This document shows positions 10,341-18,737 of a stretch of DNA of 18,737 bases, piece by piece; the stretch's first letter is position 1; each line of letters opens with the position of its first letter. This DNA is from Brugia malayi. Its lineage: Eukaryota; Nematoda; Chromadorea; Rhabditida; Onchocercidae. The DNA lies in NCBI RefSeq assembly GCF_000002995.4, contig NW_025062382.1:1-18737 (forward strand). Direction: 5' to 3'. Below the pieces are notes generated by a model. It was not told the DNA's origin and did not search any database. It saw nothing but the letters and a program-made list of their open reading frames with translations. A program made the translations under genes and the position numbers.

Positions 10341-10980
10341 TAACTAAAAAGGGTGAAAAGTTATATCCTGTTTAGCTAGTAAATCAAAAAGTCTTTTTGT
10401 AAACAGCTCCTATAACTGCACTGTTTTTGGTCAATACAGTACCTGGTGGATGCCATAATGATAAAAAAAATTTTGACGATGATGAGAAATACAAGGAATA
10501 GAACATGAATGAATTGCTAAAAAAATCTTATTAAATTGTGAAAAAATCAGAAGTGGTAATTTGTACGTAACCTTTATTTGTCTATTCATTCCTAAGAAAA
10601 TCAATAAAAATCTGCATTAGTTAATAGAAATAATTGAGAGAAGAAAAAGAAAGTTTATGTAGAAGAACGATAATATACATAGTACAAAGATGTTAGGTCG
10701 AGATGTAGTAGAGACCAAAGAAATATTCGAAGATGGAACAGTCTCCATATATTAGATGAAAAAAAAAAAAAAAAATCTTCATGAGCGCGAAAGGATAAAG
10801 ACTCTCGAGCGCGAAAGATTGCAGAGAAATACTATTATTATGAATGTTCATTTTCGTCACTACTTTCTTTTCTTTTTGTTGCGTCAGAATTATCAGGGAA
10901 AGTATGGGGTATTTAATGATTAGCATAAATAGAATTATGTGTAGGTAAATTAAAATATGTAAACCAGTGTTCTTTTACCA
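10341..10980. other. Intergenic AT-rich stretch, no supported gene
   Basis: No convincing gene. Two short open frames are noted. A minus-strand frame (10384-10506, 40 codons) includes HPPGTVLTKNSAVIGAVYKK and could continue after one frameshift. A plus-strand frame (10756-10923, 55 codons) includes HERERIKTLERERLQRN with a repeated GAGCGCGAAAG, just after a 17-A run. Neither is recognised. The minus one could be another decayed insertion, but the evidence is thin. Confidence 0.4.
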
Positions 10981-11029
10981 TAAGTAAATAATGGTTACGT
11001 ATAAGTAAATAATAGTTACGTAATAGTTA
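10981..11029 (+). promoter_or_regulatory. 21-bp tandem repeat with TTACGTA motifs upstream of the zinc-finger gene
   Basis: TAAGTAAATAATGGTTACGTA (10981-11001) is followed directly by a copy with one change (11002-11022), then ATAGTTACGG. The second copy forms the perfect palindrome TTACGTAA at 11016-11023, the consensus site of PAR/C-EBP-type bZIP factors (family knowledge). It lies about 65-110 bp before the start codon, so a promoter role is plausible but untested. Confidence 0.35.
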
Positions 11030-11060
11030 CGGTCTTTGTACTTAGTGAATATTTGATAAG

Positions 11061-11077
11061 TTTGCTAATTTTATAGA
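11061..11077 (+). promoter_or_regulatory. Possible 3' splice or trans-splice acceptor before the first ATG
   Basis: TTTGCTAATTTTATAG ends at 11076, 13 bases before the ATG at 11090. It looks like the other acceptors of this gene. It would mark either a 5'-UTR intron or, if the organism is a nematode, the addition site for a spliced leader. Confidence 0.35.
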
Positions 11078-11089
11078 ATTGCGGCTCCC

Positions 11090-11185
11090 ATGGAGGATCA
11101 AGAAATCGAAGTGCTTTTCGAATACCTTAAAAGGGAGCCGGAGATGTACCGGATTTTGCAAAGGTTCGTGAGCAGGACTGTTCAG
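11090..11185 (+). CDS. Exon 1 of zinc-finger gene
   Basis: 32 codons from ATG in CCCATGG context, ending TTCAG|GTAATT, phase 0. The product begins MEDQEIEVLFEYLKREPEM, a charged, probably helical segment. Intron 1 is 131 bp. Confidence 0.75.
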
Positions 11186-14100
11186 GTAATTTTCACTTTG
11201 TCTTCCTCTTTTTTGCTTTTATTTTTTTTTATAAATTGATACAGTATGAAGAAAGAGTTGCTGAACTTTGCACTGCCATAAATTTAAAAAGTGACTGTAA
11301 AAAATAGCTTTTTCAGTTTGAACAGTCGCTCATAGAGAGGATGGCGGAGGCGGGGTGGAGGTTGGAGGAACTGGTAGGGCAGAGTGCCCAGCCAGCAATG
11401 GAAGAGGACCCGGTACCTCAGGAGCCGGAATTTAACGAAGAAGAGGCAGAGTGGGCTCCTCTGCCTGAAAATGAAAATGGTGATGAGGCCGAGAACTGGC
11501 CATCAGAAGCAGAGTGGACCCCTCTGCCAGAAGAAGAGGAAGAAGAAGAAGAGCCTGAGGTACCGGGGGTACCAATGGAGATCGAGGAACCGGTAGGAGC
11601 AGTACGCGAACTCGTCCTGTAAGTTTAAGTTTTAGCAGCTATTGTACTAATTTGCTAACTAGATATTAACCTTACCTACCCAATAATTTGCAATAAATAT
11701 AAAACTGTTTCAGGCGAACGAGGACAATCAGAATCCCGGTTCCTGCCATGCAAGAAGCAATGGCTGCGGCACCTCCGGAGAAATTCCAACCAGCTGATTT
11801 AAAAGATCTTCCGGAGCAACTCCGAAGAGAGTTGATAGTGCCGCAAGCAGAGCCATACACGGTGGCACAAGGAGAAGGAAGCAAGAACATCGGTAAGTTA
11901 TAATTTTAATAACTTAAGAAATGATTATATGCCGCAATTTGTAGAAGAAATACAATCATATTTTGACTTTGTATTGATAAAATCATATGATATCATCGAA
12001 AATTTCATCCCTTATAATGCACTAAAACGATTACAAAATTCTATATCGATACTCGAAGAACAGTTTGTGCAACAATATTTTCTTACTATTTCTATTTTCA
12101 GTGTGTGGCCTCTGCTGCAGGCAGTTTGAAACGTTGAAAGGGTGGCGCATTCACGCGTCGAGAACACACAAGCAAGATGGTAAGTATTGCGAAATGAATT
12201 TCCAATTAGTTTTTAAAGATATCGCTACATTTGATTCATTTAAAAGCCAGTGGACTGATTAATTTGCATATTCCAGGCTTTTGTGCCCGTTGTGGGCATT
12301 ACCTCTTGCTGCCACCTGAATTTACGGCCGCCCAGAGAACGGCAGCAATGGAGCTTCATGCCCTCGATTGGTGCCCGAGGGCATGCGCGGCCGTAATAAG
12401 CGAACGACAGGTGAAGCGGCGCAGACTTGACCTGGTAGGAAGAGAAGAGGATGCGCATCACCTCTTCATCCCAGGTAAGAAATTAATTAGCATTGAAGAA
12501 GTGAAATTTAAAAGTTAAAAAAAAAAAAAAAATGAATGACCATAGAAAACAAAATATTAAAGTGGGTCTCGTAATTTTTCTAATCAGTGGTTTTTTTTAG
12601 GCTAATATTATTGCCTGGTCTTCCTCATGCGGCCACCTGTCGCTGCCTGCTGCGAATCTCCATCCTCTTCCAATGAAAGCTGGTTAGTAACATCCAAAAA
12701 ATTAAAAAAAAAAAAAAAAAAATGAAAAACTAAAAAATAAAAAAAAAAAACTAAAAAATAAAAAAAAAAAACTAAAAAATAAAAAAAAAAACAAAAAATA
12801 AAAAAAAAAAACTAAAAAAAAAAAAAAAAAAAACTAAAAAACAAAAAAATCAAAAAAACCAAAAAAAAAATCAAAAGAATAAAAAAAATTAAAAATAGAA
12901 AAAATGAAAAAAAAAAAAAATTTGTTCTTTGATTTAACATAAGAACAACTGATTTCAAAATATAGAAAAGGCTGAGGAGTTTGTAGCTGTTTTACGTTTT
13001 TGTATGTCATTTACCGTCTTAGTGATAGAGTAATCAAAAGCTTGTAAAGGGCATTTTTTTGCCATCACAAACATAAACCAAATTACTTTGAAATCAGTTG
13101 TTTTTTCTTTTTTTTTTTTTTCTTTTTTTGTTTTTTAGCCTTTGGGCAGCTAATTTTGTTGAAAATTGTGTATTTTATTTATTTTCATCTAAATAATGTA
13201 ATTTAATGTTCTTATTTTTTTGATATTACTTATAACTGTTTAATAACTGTTTTTTTTTTCTTTTTTTTTTGATTTTCTAAACTTATCACAATTATTGTTT
13301 TTTTTTTACAATTATTGTTACTTTATCCATTATTTCTGTTTAATGAAAATTTTCATTGTTATTTTAGTGTTACTAATGGTGTTAAATTTTTTATTTAATT
13401 TTATTGCTGTATACATCGAATATCAACTTATTCTATATTTATTTTTTGTATTTTCTAACTTGTAATAAGTTATTTACATTTTAAGATGATTTTTTGGCTA
13501 TTAAAAAAATGCACAAATTTCATCACATGAATATATTTTTAATGGAATAGAGCAATTTTTTTAGAATTTCTGTTTGTATTCAAGTAGTCTTTTAATTTAA
13601 ATAGGATAAGTTGTCAATAGAGGATTGAGTTAATAAGATCTAATTTTGAATTTTATTTTGAGCTAAATCATAAGTTGATATCATTTGTAATTATCTCTGT
13701 AATTATCTTTGTGTGTATGTGGTGGGAGGGAGGGTAGGGGTGGTCGAAGGGAGGTACAGAATTATACCTTCCTTCGTCAGTATAACATTAACGAAGCATA
13801 TAGAAAAAATGTTTGGTTTTAAAATTCAGATGAAGGGCCTTTTGAAATCTGGAATAAATTTCAAAATTCTTGATCTCTATTCATTTTTAAGTATATTTTT
13901 TGAATTGGTAGAGCTTTGGGCTTTAAAAAGATATCAAAAATATTTAATTTTTGTTTTTTTTTTTTTAATTTTTGCGTTTTCAATTTTTTTTCTGAATTGA
14001 GTTAAAATCAAAAATCTTTTTTGAAATTAATTCTTTTTATTCGGATTATTTTTTGGAATCTTTTTATGGATTTTTTTCTTTTTTTGGTAATTTTTTTTTG

Positions 14101-17100
14101 GATTTTATTATTTGCATGCTTTTTTTCATTCATTTCATTTGTTGCTATTTTCATTTTTTCATGCCTTTAGCATTTTACTTCTTGCTAACTTTTGTCCATT
14201 CCACTGATACTAATTTATTTTTGTTGTATTACCACTATTTTGTATCACTTTTTTTTTTTATTTCAAAAATCTTTCACTTTTATCTTTTTTTTGTTTATAT
14301 TGGTTTTGCATGTGTTTTCGGTTATTTCTACTAATTGCGTGTTTTTTTATTTTTTTATTTTTTTTTTATTTTTGCTATTAACATGTGCATATTTTGTATT
14401 TTACTAACTGCATGCTTTTTGTAACTTTTTCTCATGAACACTTTTTCTTTTGTATTTATTGCATGCTTTTATTTTTTCGTTGTTCTCACTCGTTTTTTAT
14501 TAACTGTATTTTTGCATGCATTTTTCGATTAATTCTACTAACTGCATGCATTTTGTATCTTTACTCACGCATTTGTTATTATGGCGCACATTTTTTTTGT
14601 ATTTAAATGCATGTTTTTTTTGTTGGCTTCACTCATTTCTATTAACATCGTTTTTGCATGCGTGTTGAGTTTGTTCTATTAACAGCATGCTTTTTGTAAC
14701 TTTATACCATTTGCTGTTTTTTTATTAACATTGTTTTTGCATGCGTTTCTTGGGTAGTTATATTAACATGCATGTTTTTTGTAAACTTACAACATTTATT
14801 ATTATGGTGTACACTTTTTTCTTTTGTATTTATTGCATGCTTTTATTTTTCACTCGTTTTTTATTAACATTGTTTTTGCATGCGTTTTTTGTTAATTTTA
14901 TTAACTGCATGTTCTTTGTAACTTTTTCTCATGTACACTTTTTTCTTTTGTATTTATTGCATGCTTTTATTTTTCACTCGTTTTTTATTAACACTGTTTT
15001 GCATGCATTTTTTGGTTAATTTTATTAACTGCATGCTTTTTGTTACTTTATACTATTTGCTGTTTTTTTTATTAACACTGTTTTTGCATGCGTTTCTTGG
15101 TTAGTTTTACTAACATGCATGTGTTTTGTGAATCTACTTACACCATTTATTATTAAAGCATTTTTTCTTTTCTATTTATTGCATGCTTTTGTTTTTCACT
15201 CGTTTTTTATTAACATTGTTTTTGCATGCATTTTTTGTTAATTTTATTAACTGCATGTTCTTTGTATCTTTTTCTCATGTACACTTTTTTCTTTTGTATT
15301 TATTGCATGCTTTTGTTTTTCACTCGTTTTTTATTAACATTGTTTTTGCATGCATTTTTTGTTAATTTTATTAACTGCATGTTCTTTGTATCTTTTTCTC
15401 ATGTACACTTTTTTCTCTTGTATTTATTGCATGCTTTTATTTTTCACTCGTTTTTTATTAACATTGTTTTTGCATGCATTTTTTGTTAATTTTATTAACT
15501 GCATGCTTTTTGTTACTTTATACTATTCGCTGTTTTTTTATTAACATTGTTTTTGCATGCGTTTCTTGGGTAGTTATATTAACATGCATGTTTTTTGTAA
15601 ACTTACAACATTTATTATTAAGGTGTATACTTTTCTCTTTTGCATTTATTGCATGCTTTTATTTTTTTCGTTGTTCTCATCATTTTTTTTTTTTTATTAA
15701 CATTGTTTTTGCATGCATTTTTCGGTTAATTTTATTAACTGCATGCTTTTTGTTACTTTATACTATTTGCTGTTTTTTTATTAACACTGTTTTTGCATGC
15801 GTTTCTTGGTTAGTTTTACTAACATGCATGTGTTTTGTGAATCTACTTACACCATTTATTATTAAAGCGTTTTTTCTTTTCTATTTATTGCATGCTTTTG
15901 TTTTTCGTTGTTCTCATCGTTTTTTTTTTTTTATTAACATTGTTTTTGCATGCATTTTTCAGTTAATTCCATTAACTACAGCATTTTGTATCTTTACTCA
16001 TACCATTTGTTATTATGGCATTTTTTTGTATTGAAGTGCATGCTTTTTTTGTTGGCTTCATTCATTTCTATTAACATTGTTCTTGCATGCGTGTTGAGTA
16101 TTGTTATTACTATTAGTAGTAGTGTTATTAAATTACTATAATGTCTTATTGTTATTATATTTCCAATTTATTTATTACAATTTATTCTTCACCTAATTTC
16201 AAAGTGAACTTTTCTCATAAACAATAATTAAATATAGTTTATAAATTGCAGTGCATCCTTACGATCAAGCAAGCATATCAGTGTTCAATGCCATATCAAA
16301 CCAGCTATTCAAACCAGAAAGCATTTCAGTGGGATGCTGCTATAACTTATGTCTTCGAGACAACGGTATGCTTAATTTCTATGCATTTTTTCTCTTAAAT
16401 CTCATTTTAAATTATTTCAATTTTATTGTTTTAGCAATTTTCGAATAATATTTCTAGTTATTATTAAAAAATCAGATAGTCATTACATGTCAAATAATAA
16501 ATTAATTTTTTTTAAAAAATTGATCCCAAAAATTGACCTCAATTAAGTGATTTACATAATTACGTAAGAAAATATTAATCCATGCATTCAAAATGATTTG
16601 AATTAGTGGAGCTAACATCATTCTTAATGGCTCAAACTATAAATTTAACGAAAATGTAAATTTTAAAATACTAATGAAGTTACAAAAATAAAATTAACCA
16701 ACGTCATAAAAGTATTTTGAATTTACTGGCAATACGCCATCTTCATGGTCATGATTTTCTTTCATGTTAGTATCATCTCTTTGTTTATCACGGCAGAAAA
16801 TTGTGAAAAGAATTTTTTGAAAATATTAATAAATAATAAAATCAAAAGTAATTGATCCCATCTAATCATTTTTAATTCATTTTAAATGCAAAAAATGAAA
16901 TTTTAAGTATAAATATGTACGTTGAAAATGATATTAATTCATTTAGTGAATATTGTTTGAGTTACAGCGAATTTAATGATTAGTTCGATCAACATTATGA
17001 AATCATTTGAACTTATTGTTTAACATTACATTTTTATTAAACCACCTTCATAATCTACTTTCATGCTGGTGACATCTTTTTATTTGTTATGATATAGCTA

Positions 17101-17230
17101 AAATACTCGAACGAATTCTACAAATGCTCAGAAGATAAATTAATTGTAAATAGCAATTAATTAACTAATTAATAATATAGGTGAAGTGAAAAGAGTGTAT
17201 TTATGGTGTGAGAAAGACGATGAGAGTTAA
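11090..17230 (+). CDS. Spliced C2H2-type zinc-finger gene, ~338 aa (7-exon model)
   Basis: Model: 11090-11185, 11317-11618, 11714-11892, 12102-12179, 12277-12474, 16252-16365, 17181-17230. Every junction is GT-AG and phases match (0, 2, 1, 1, 1, 1). The start CCCATGG is a strong context. Residues 1-50 are a helical lead. Residues 60-130 are acidic and Pro-rich, with EAEWAPLPE (75-83) and EAEWTPLPE (96-104) and then an eight-Glu run. A classical zinc finger, CX2CX12HX4H, uses C194, C197, H210 and H215. A second cluster has C221, C224, H246, C251 and C255. The basic patch KRRR at 265-268 may be a nuclear signal. The C-terminal part (from 285) is IPVHPYDQ-like with Cys at 308, 309 and 313. Zinc and nucleic-acid binding in the nucleus is inferred from the fingers. 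The finger loosely resembles N-terminal fingers of R2-type retroelements, but no reverse transcriptase is present. The exons are much richer in G+C than the surroundings. The last exon is the weakest; the specific function is unknown. Confidence 0.75.
11317..11618 (+). CDS. Exon 2 of zinc-finger gene, acidic region
   Basis: Acceptor CTTTTTCAG|TTTGAA, donor CGTCCT|GTAAGT, phase 0 to 2. It encodes the acidic segment with two EAEW-PLPE repeats 21 residues apart, a run of eight Glu, and PEVPGVPMEIEEPV. Such acidic, proline-rich stretches are typical of disordered or activation regions. An in-frame Met at 11341 is a possible alternative start. Confidence 0.85.
11714..11892 (+). CDS. Exon 3 of zinc-finger gene, linker
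   Basis: Acceptor CTGTTTCAG, donor ATCG|GTAAGT, phase 2 to 1. 59 full codons, including IPVPAMQEAMAAAPPEKF and LPEQLRRELIVPQAEPYTVA. Alanine/proline-rich then helical; no known domain. The minus-strand frame over it (11672-11890) is a shadow. Confidence 0.85.
12102..12179 (+). CDS. Exon 4 of zinc-finger gene, C2H2 finger
   Basis: Acceptor CTATTTTCAG, donor GATG|GTAAGT, phase 1-1, 78 bp. One whole finger: CGLCCRQF, then TLKGWRIHASRTH (CX2CX12HX4H, with conserved-type Phe and a hydrophobic Trp/Ile core). A phase-1 symmetrical exon holding a full finger can be skipped without changing frame. Confidence 0.9.
12277..12474 (+). CDS. Exon 5 of zinc-finger gene, second Cys/His cluster
   Basis: Acceptor CATATTCCAG, donor CCCAG|GTAAGA, phase 1-1, 198 bp. 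CARCGH opens a CX2C pair, followed by HALDWCPRAC; the spacing is CX2CX21HX4CX3C, not a standard finger. Then comes QVKRRRLDL, a basic patch, and EEDAHHLFIP. If intron 5 is retained, the frame continues KKLISIEEVKFKS and stops at 12516-12518, giving a shorter isoform. Confidence 0.85.
12601..12682 (+). pseudogene. Exon-like remnant resembling start of exon 5
   Basis: After TTTTTTTTAG comes a GC-richer stretch with an open frame including SSSCGHLSLPAANLHPLP, ending at G|GTTAGT. CGH..LP resembles CGHYLLLPP of exon 5. Its entry phase is 0, whereas exon 5 leaves in phase 1, and in-phase splicing would give a stop at 12603. It could be a decayed duplicate exon, an exon with a lost base (the T run is error-prone), or an alternative terminal exon. 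Confidence 0.45.
12690..12930. repeat. A-rich low-complexity tract in intron 5
   Basis: Long A runs with ~20-bp periodicity (AACTAAAAAATAAAAAAAAA and variants), decaying to irregular A-rich sequence. It pairs in composition with the T-rich stretch at 13103-13135. Confidence 0.9.
12944..13103. repeat. Perfect 16-bp inverted repeat around ~125-bp centre
   Basis: AACAACTGATTTCAAA at about 12944-12959 is the exact reverse complement of TTTGAAATCAGTTGTT at about 13088-13103. Outside the arms lie the poly-A tract and a poly-T tract, so the transcript could form a long hairpin. The centre has a minus-strand frame of 36 codons (12955-13065) starting MAKKCPLQAFDYSITKTVND, not recognised. A small inverted-repeat element is possible; no target duplication was found. 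Confidence 0.7.
13104..14100. other. T-rich intron 5 interior, no gene seen
   Basis: T-rich, low-complexity intronic sequence. The only distinct item is the G-run motif at 13724-13740. Open frames here (for example 13713-14000 and 14053-14334) are Phe/Leu-rich by-products of T richness. Confidence 0.7.
13724..13740 (+). other. G-quadruplex motif on the coding strand of intron 5
   Basis: GGGAGGGAGGGTAGGGG: four G-runs with loops of 1, 1 and 2 bases, a strong canonical quadruplex pattern. It stands on the sense strand, so the intron RNA could also form it. Confidence 0.8.
14101..16100 (+). repeat. TGCATG-rich satellite array in intron 5
   Basis: Tandem array with about 40 TGCATG words counted by eye. 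ATTGCATGCTTTT anchors begin at 14461, 14835, 14959, 15181, 15305, 15429, 15651 and 15890. Spacing is 124 bp for the nearly identical units at 15181, 15305 and 15429, and 222-239 bp for a longer unit containing CTTGGGTAGTTATATTAACATG. The longer-scale pattern (two 124-type anchors then a 222-bp step) repeats. Recurrent words are CACTCGTTTTTTATTAACA, TTTTATTAACTGCATG and CTCATGTACAC. The overlapping Phe/Cys/His-rich frames here (up to 186 codons at 15474-16034) follow the repeat and are not genes. Confidence 0.95.
16252..16365 (+). CDS. Exon 6 of zinc-finger gene
   Basis: Acceptor TATAAATTGCAG, donor AACG|GTATGC, phase 1-1, 114 bp. It encodes PYDQASISVFNAISNQLF then SVGCCYNLCLRDN. Joined to exon 5 it reads HHLFIPVHPYDQ without a break in frame. 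It lies 3.8 kb from exon 5 but the phase and codon character fit. No named domain. Confidence 0.65.
16366..17180. other. Putative intron 6, AT-rich
   Basis: No repeat of the named families. Two diverged similar blocks exist (about 16705-16800 and 17000-17095, sharing CTTTCATGTTAGTATCATCT / CTTTCATGCTGGTGACATCT), an old local duplication. A minus-strand frame, 16694 to about 16830, includes RDDTNMKENHDHEDGVLP and is open for about 44 codons; it is not recognised and may be chance. Confidence 0.4.
17181..17230 (+). CDS. Possible terminal exon 7
   Basis: After AATAATATAG the frame from exon 6 continues GEVKRVYLWCEKDDES and stops at TAA 17228-17230. AATAAA poly-A signals are at 17229-17234 and 17308-17313. 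The pyrimidine tract is weak. A competing acceptor near 16967 (GAGTTACAG) gives another short tail. Confidence 0.35.
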
Positions 17231-17255
17231 TAAAAATAGAAAGTTGGGAAGATAA

Positions 17256-17405
17256 TTAGAGAATTATGAGTAACGGAAATAACTTTATCCTAAGTTGAAT
17301 CACACGAAATAAATCCCTCAAAGGATCATTTAGCAGTGGGTTTGGGTGCAGCATGCGACTAATTCCGATTAGTGAAATTAATGCCACCCTGGGAAAGGCG
17401 GATTT
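17256..17405 (-). other. GC-richer island with minus-strand open frame (49 codons)
   Basis: In very AT-rich surroundings, 17325-17400 is GC-richer. The minus frame is open from 17405 to TAA at 17256-17258 and includes SAFPRVALISLIGISRMLHP; a Met lies at 17352-17354. The plus strand is also open across 17330-17430. It could be a fragment of a dispersed repeat or an exon of an opposite-strand gene. Not recognised. Confidence 0.3.
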
Positions 17406-17430
17406 TCAAAGTTTTTTGGTTTCTTAATTA

Positions 17431-18737
17431 TGTTTACTTCCCTTTTTCTTATGCAAATGCTAAAAATTAAGGATAAGATTGTACTAAAATATATTCCTAC
17501 GAATTATTGCTCGATTTTGTTATAATTTATGGTTCAGAATTTATGTTTTCTTTCTCTTTCTCTTCCCCTCTCTCTCTTTGAATTGTTATTTGTGTAACAT
17601 AATCCCTAATTAATTTATTTTTTTCATTTTTGATAATTTGAATCAATTATTTTGTTTGTATCATCTATGAATGGATGAGATTAATTTCATGATAATTATT
17701 TAATCAGAAAGTTAGAAAGCATAATTTAAATATATTTTTCATATGAAATTTTATAAGGAATATAATTTCTGTTAGGATTTTTTGGGCAATTATTTAAAAT
17801 ATGAATAATGATTACTTTTAGTTTAGCTCTACTCTATTATCGATATATCTTTATGGTTTTTTAAGATAAGAAGTATGAGAGAAGATTTAATTGAGCTAAC
17901 AACTTCTACCTGAATGATTGTATGATAGGAAAATAAGAGATGAATTAGTGCTGCGAAGAATGTAACAAAGAGATGGATATTTTATGATAAAGGAGTTATT
18001 TCATATTGACAAATAGGTTGAATTAAGAGATGGAAAGTTTTATTCTTTAATTTTTTATTACAATTGTCGTTTATTTTTTCTTTTAACTGCATATTTAACT
18101 TTATGAAAAAATGATCGATCATAGAAGAGTGATGAGATTAAGCTGTTTTTGCCATCGGAGTAATTAATTATGTTTATAAAATTGTTGCAAAAAATTTATT
18201 TTGGCTAATGACTTTAAGTGTTACTTGAATATAAGTAACAAAATGAAATTGCAAGATGGAAAAGGGGTGAAATGGCAAATAATGAGGAAAAAAAGGGAAT
18301 AAGCTGCTTCTTTAAAAAGCAAATGACACTGATAAGTGATCTTATCAGCAAGACAGAATTATTTTATACGATCTGTTATTTTATATGATAATTATTTTAC
18401 ACGATGTGTTAGTCGCAAGTTCGAATGGGTTCTTTTTTTTTTTTTTTTTTACTGCAATGTTCGTTCCTTAGCATTACAGCAAAGTAATTCGAACTTTATC
18501 AGTTGTTAACTTATGCTTACAAATTGTTGAATAGTTCGGATGCGAAATAATTTAAGAATATGTTGTTAAGATGATTCCAATTGTTAAATAAAATTTCGAT
18601 GGAAATAATATTGCTGAATTAATAGGTAATCTATCAGTTAATTATTAATGATTAATATTTTTAGTGATAGTATCAATGAAGTAATTCTAATTCACATAAA
18701 AAAAAAAATAAATTGCACAGGCCTAATTCTATTCTTT
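17431..18737. other. AT-rich downstream flank, no gene seen
   Basis: No supported exon. Minor items are a perfect hairpin CTGATAAG/CTTATCAG at 18329-18348 and a weak Pol III B-box look-alike, AGTTCGAATGGG at 18418-18429, followed by an 18-T run (18433-18450). The latter may be a tRNA-type remnant. Confidence 0.5.

Noticed and set aside
11384..11596. 70-codon alternative frame over exon 2
   Set aside because: Frame-shifted shadow of the acidic exon; Lys-rich because GAA/GAG runs are read off-frame.
11929..12129. 66-codon frame upstream of exon 4
   Set aside because: It lies mostly in intron 3, is AT-rich, and reads the zinc-finger exon in the wrong frame.
15474..16034. 186-codon Phe/Cys-rich open frame
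   Set aside because: It follows the TGCATG satellite period, is low complexity, and lies within intron 5.
14101..16100. CRISPR array
   Set aside because: Repeat units are long, variable and contiguous, with no short constant repeat and unique spacers; the context is eukaryotic.

Overview
The window looks like AT-rich animal nuclear DNA. It has one spliced gene with GT-AG introns and short pyrimidine-rich TTTCAG-type acceptors, long tandem satellite arrays, a tRNA-derived repeat, and a decayed piece of bacterial DNA. An invertebrate, possibly a nematode, fits the acceptor style and a possible trans-splice acceptor just before the first ATG. I cannot fix the taxon from sequence alone.

Layout. 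Positions 1-6818 are satellite array A: about 19 monomers of roughly 342 bp, four of them about 321 bp long, ending in two 183-bp derivatives. The array runs into a possible small terminal exon (6811-6923). Next comes a patchwork (6912-7570) of copies of a tRNA-like element, flanking an inverted piece of the GCATGC-rich satellite that also occurs at 14.1-16.1 kb. Positions 7674-8354 hold the most surprising item: a multiply broken N-terminal piece of a bacterial DNA gyrase B gene (gyrB), with a G/A-rich expansion inside it. It abuts satellite array B (8355 to about 10340), a relative of array A with a near-perfect 482-bp composite unit. Positions 10340-11076 are mostly unannotated AT-rich DNA with a 21-bp tandem repeat just upstream of the gene.

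The only intact-looking gene is on the + strand: exons 11090-11185, 11317-11618, 11714-11892, 12102-12179, 12277-12474, 16252-16365 and, less surely, 17181-17230. All splice phases agree. The model encodes about 338 residues: an acidic Glu/Pro-rich N-terminal half, a classical CX2CX12HX4H zinc finger, a second Cys/His cluster and a KRRR basic patch. Intron 5 (12475-16251) carries a poly-A/poly-T inverted repeat, a G-quadruplex-type motif and a satellite with about 40 TGCATG words, the known binding site of Rbfox-family splicing factors. Downstream of the gene the sequence is AT-rich and mostly uninterpretable, apart from a GC-richer island at 17256-17405.

The strongest candidates for something new are the bacterial gyrB insertion wedged between a tRNA-like repeat and a satellite, the intron packed with TGCATG repeats whose family also sits inverted 7 kb upstream, and the unusual zinc-finger gene. 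No operon, CRISPR array or complete mobile element was seen.
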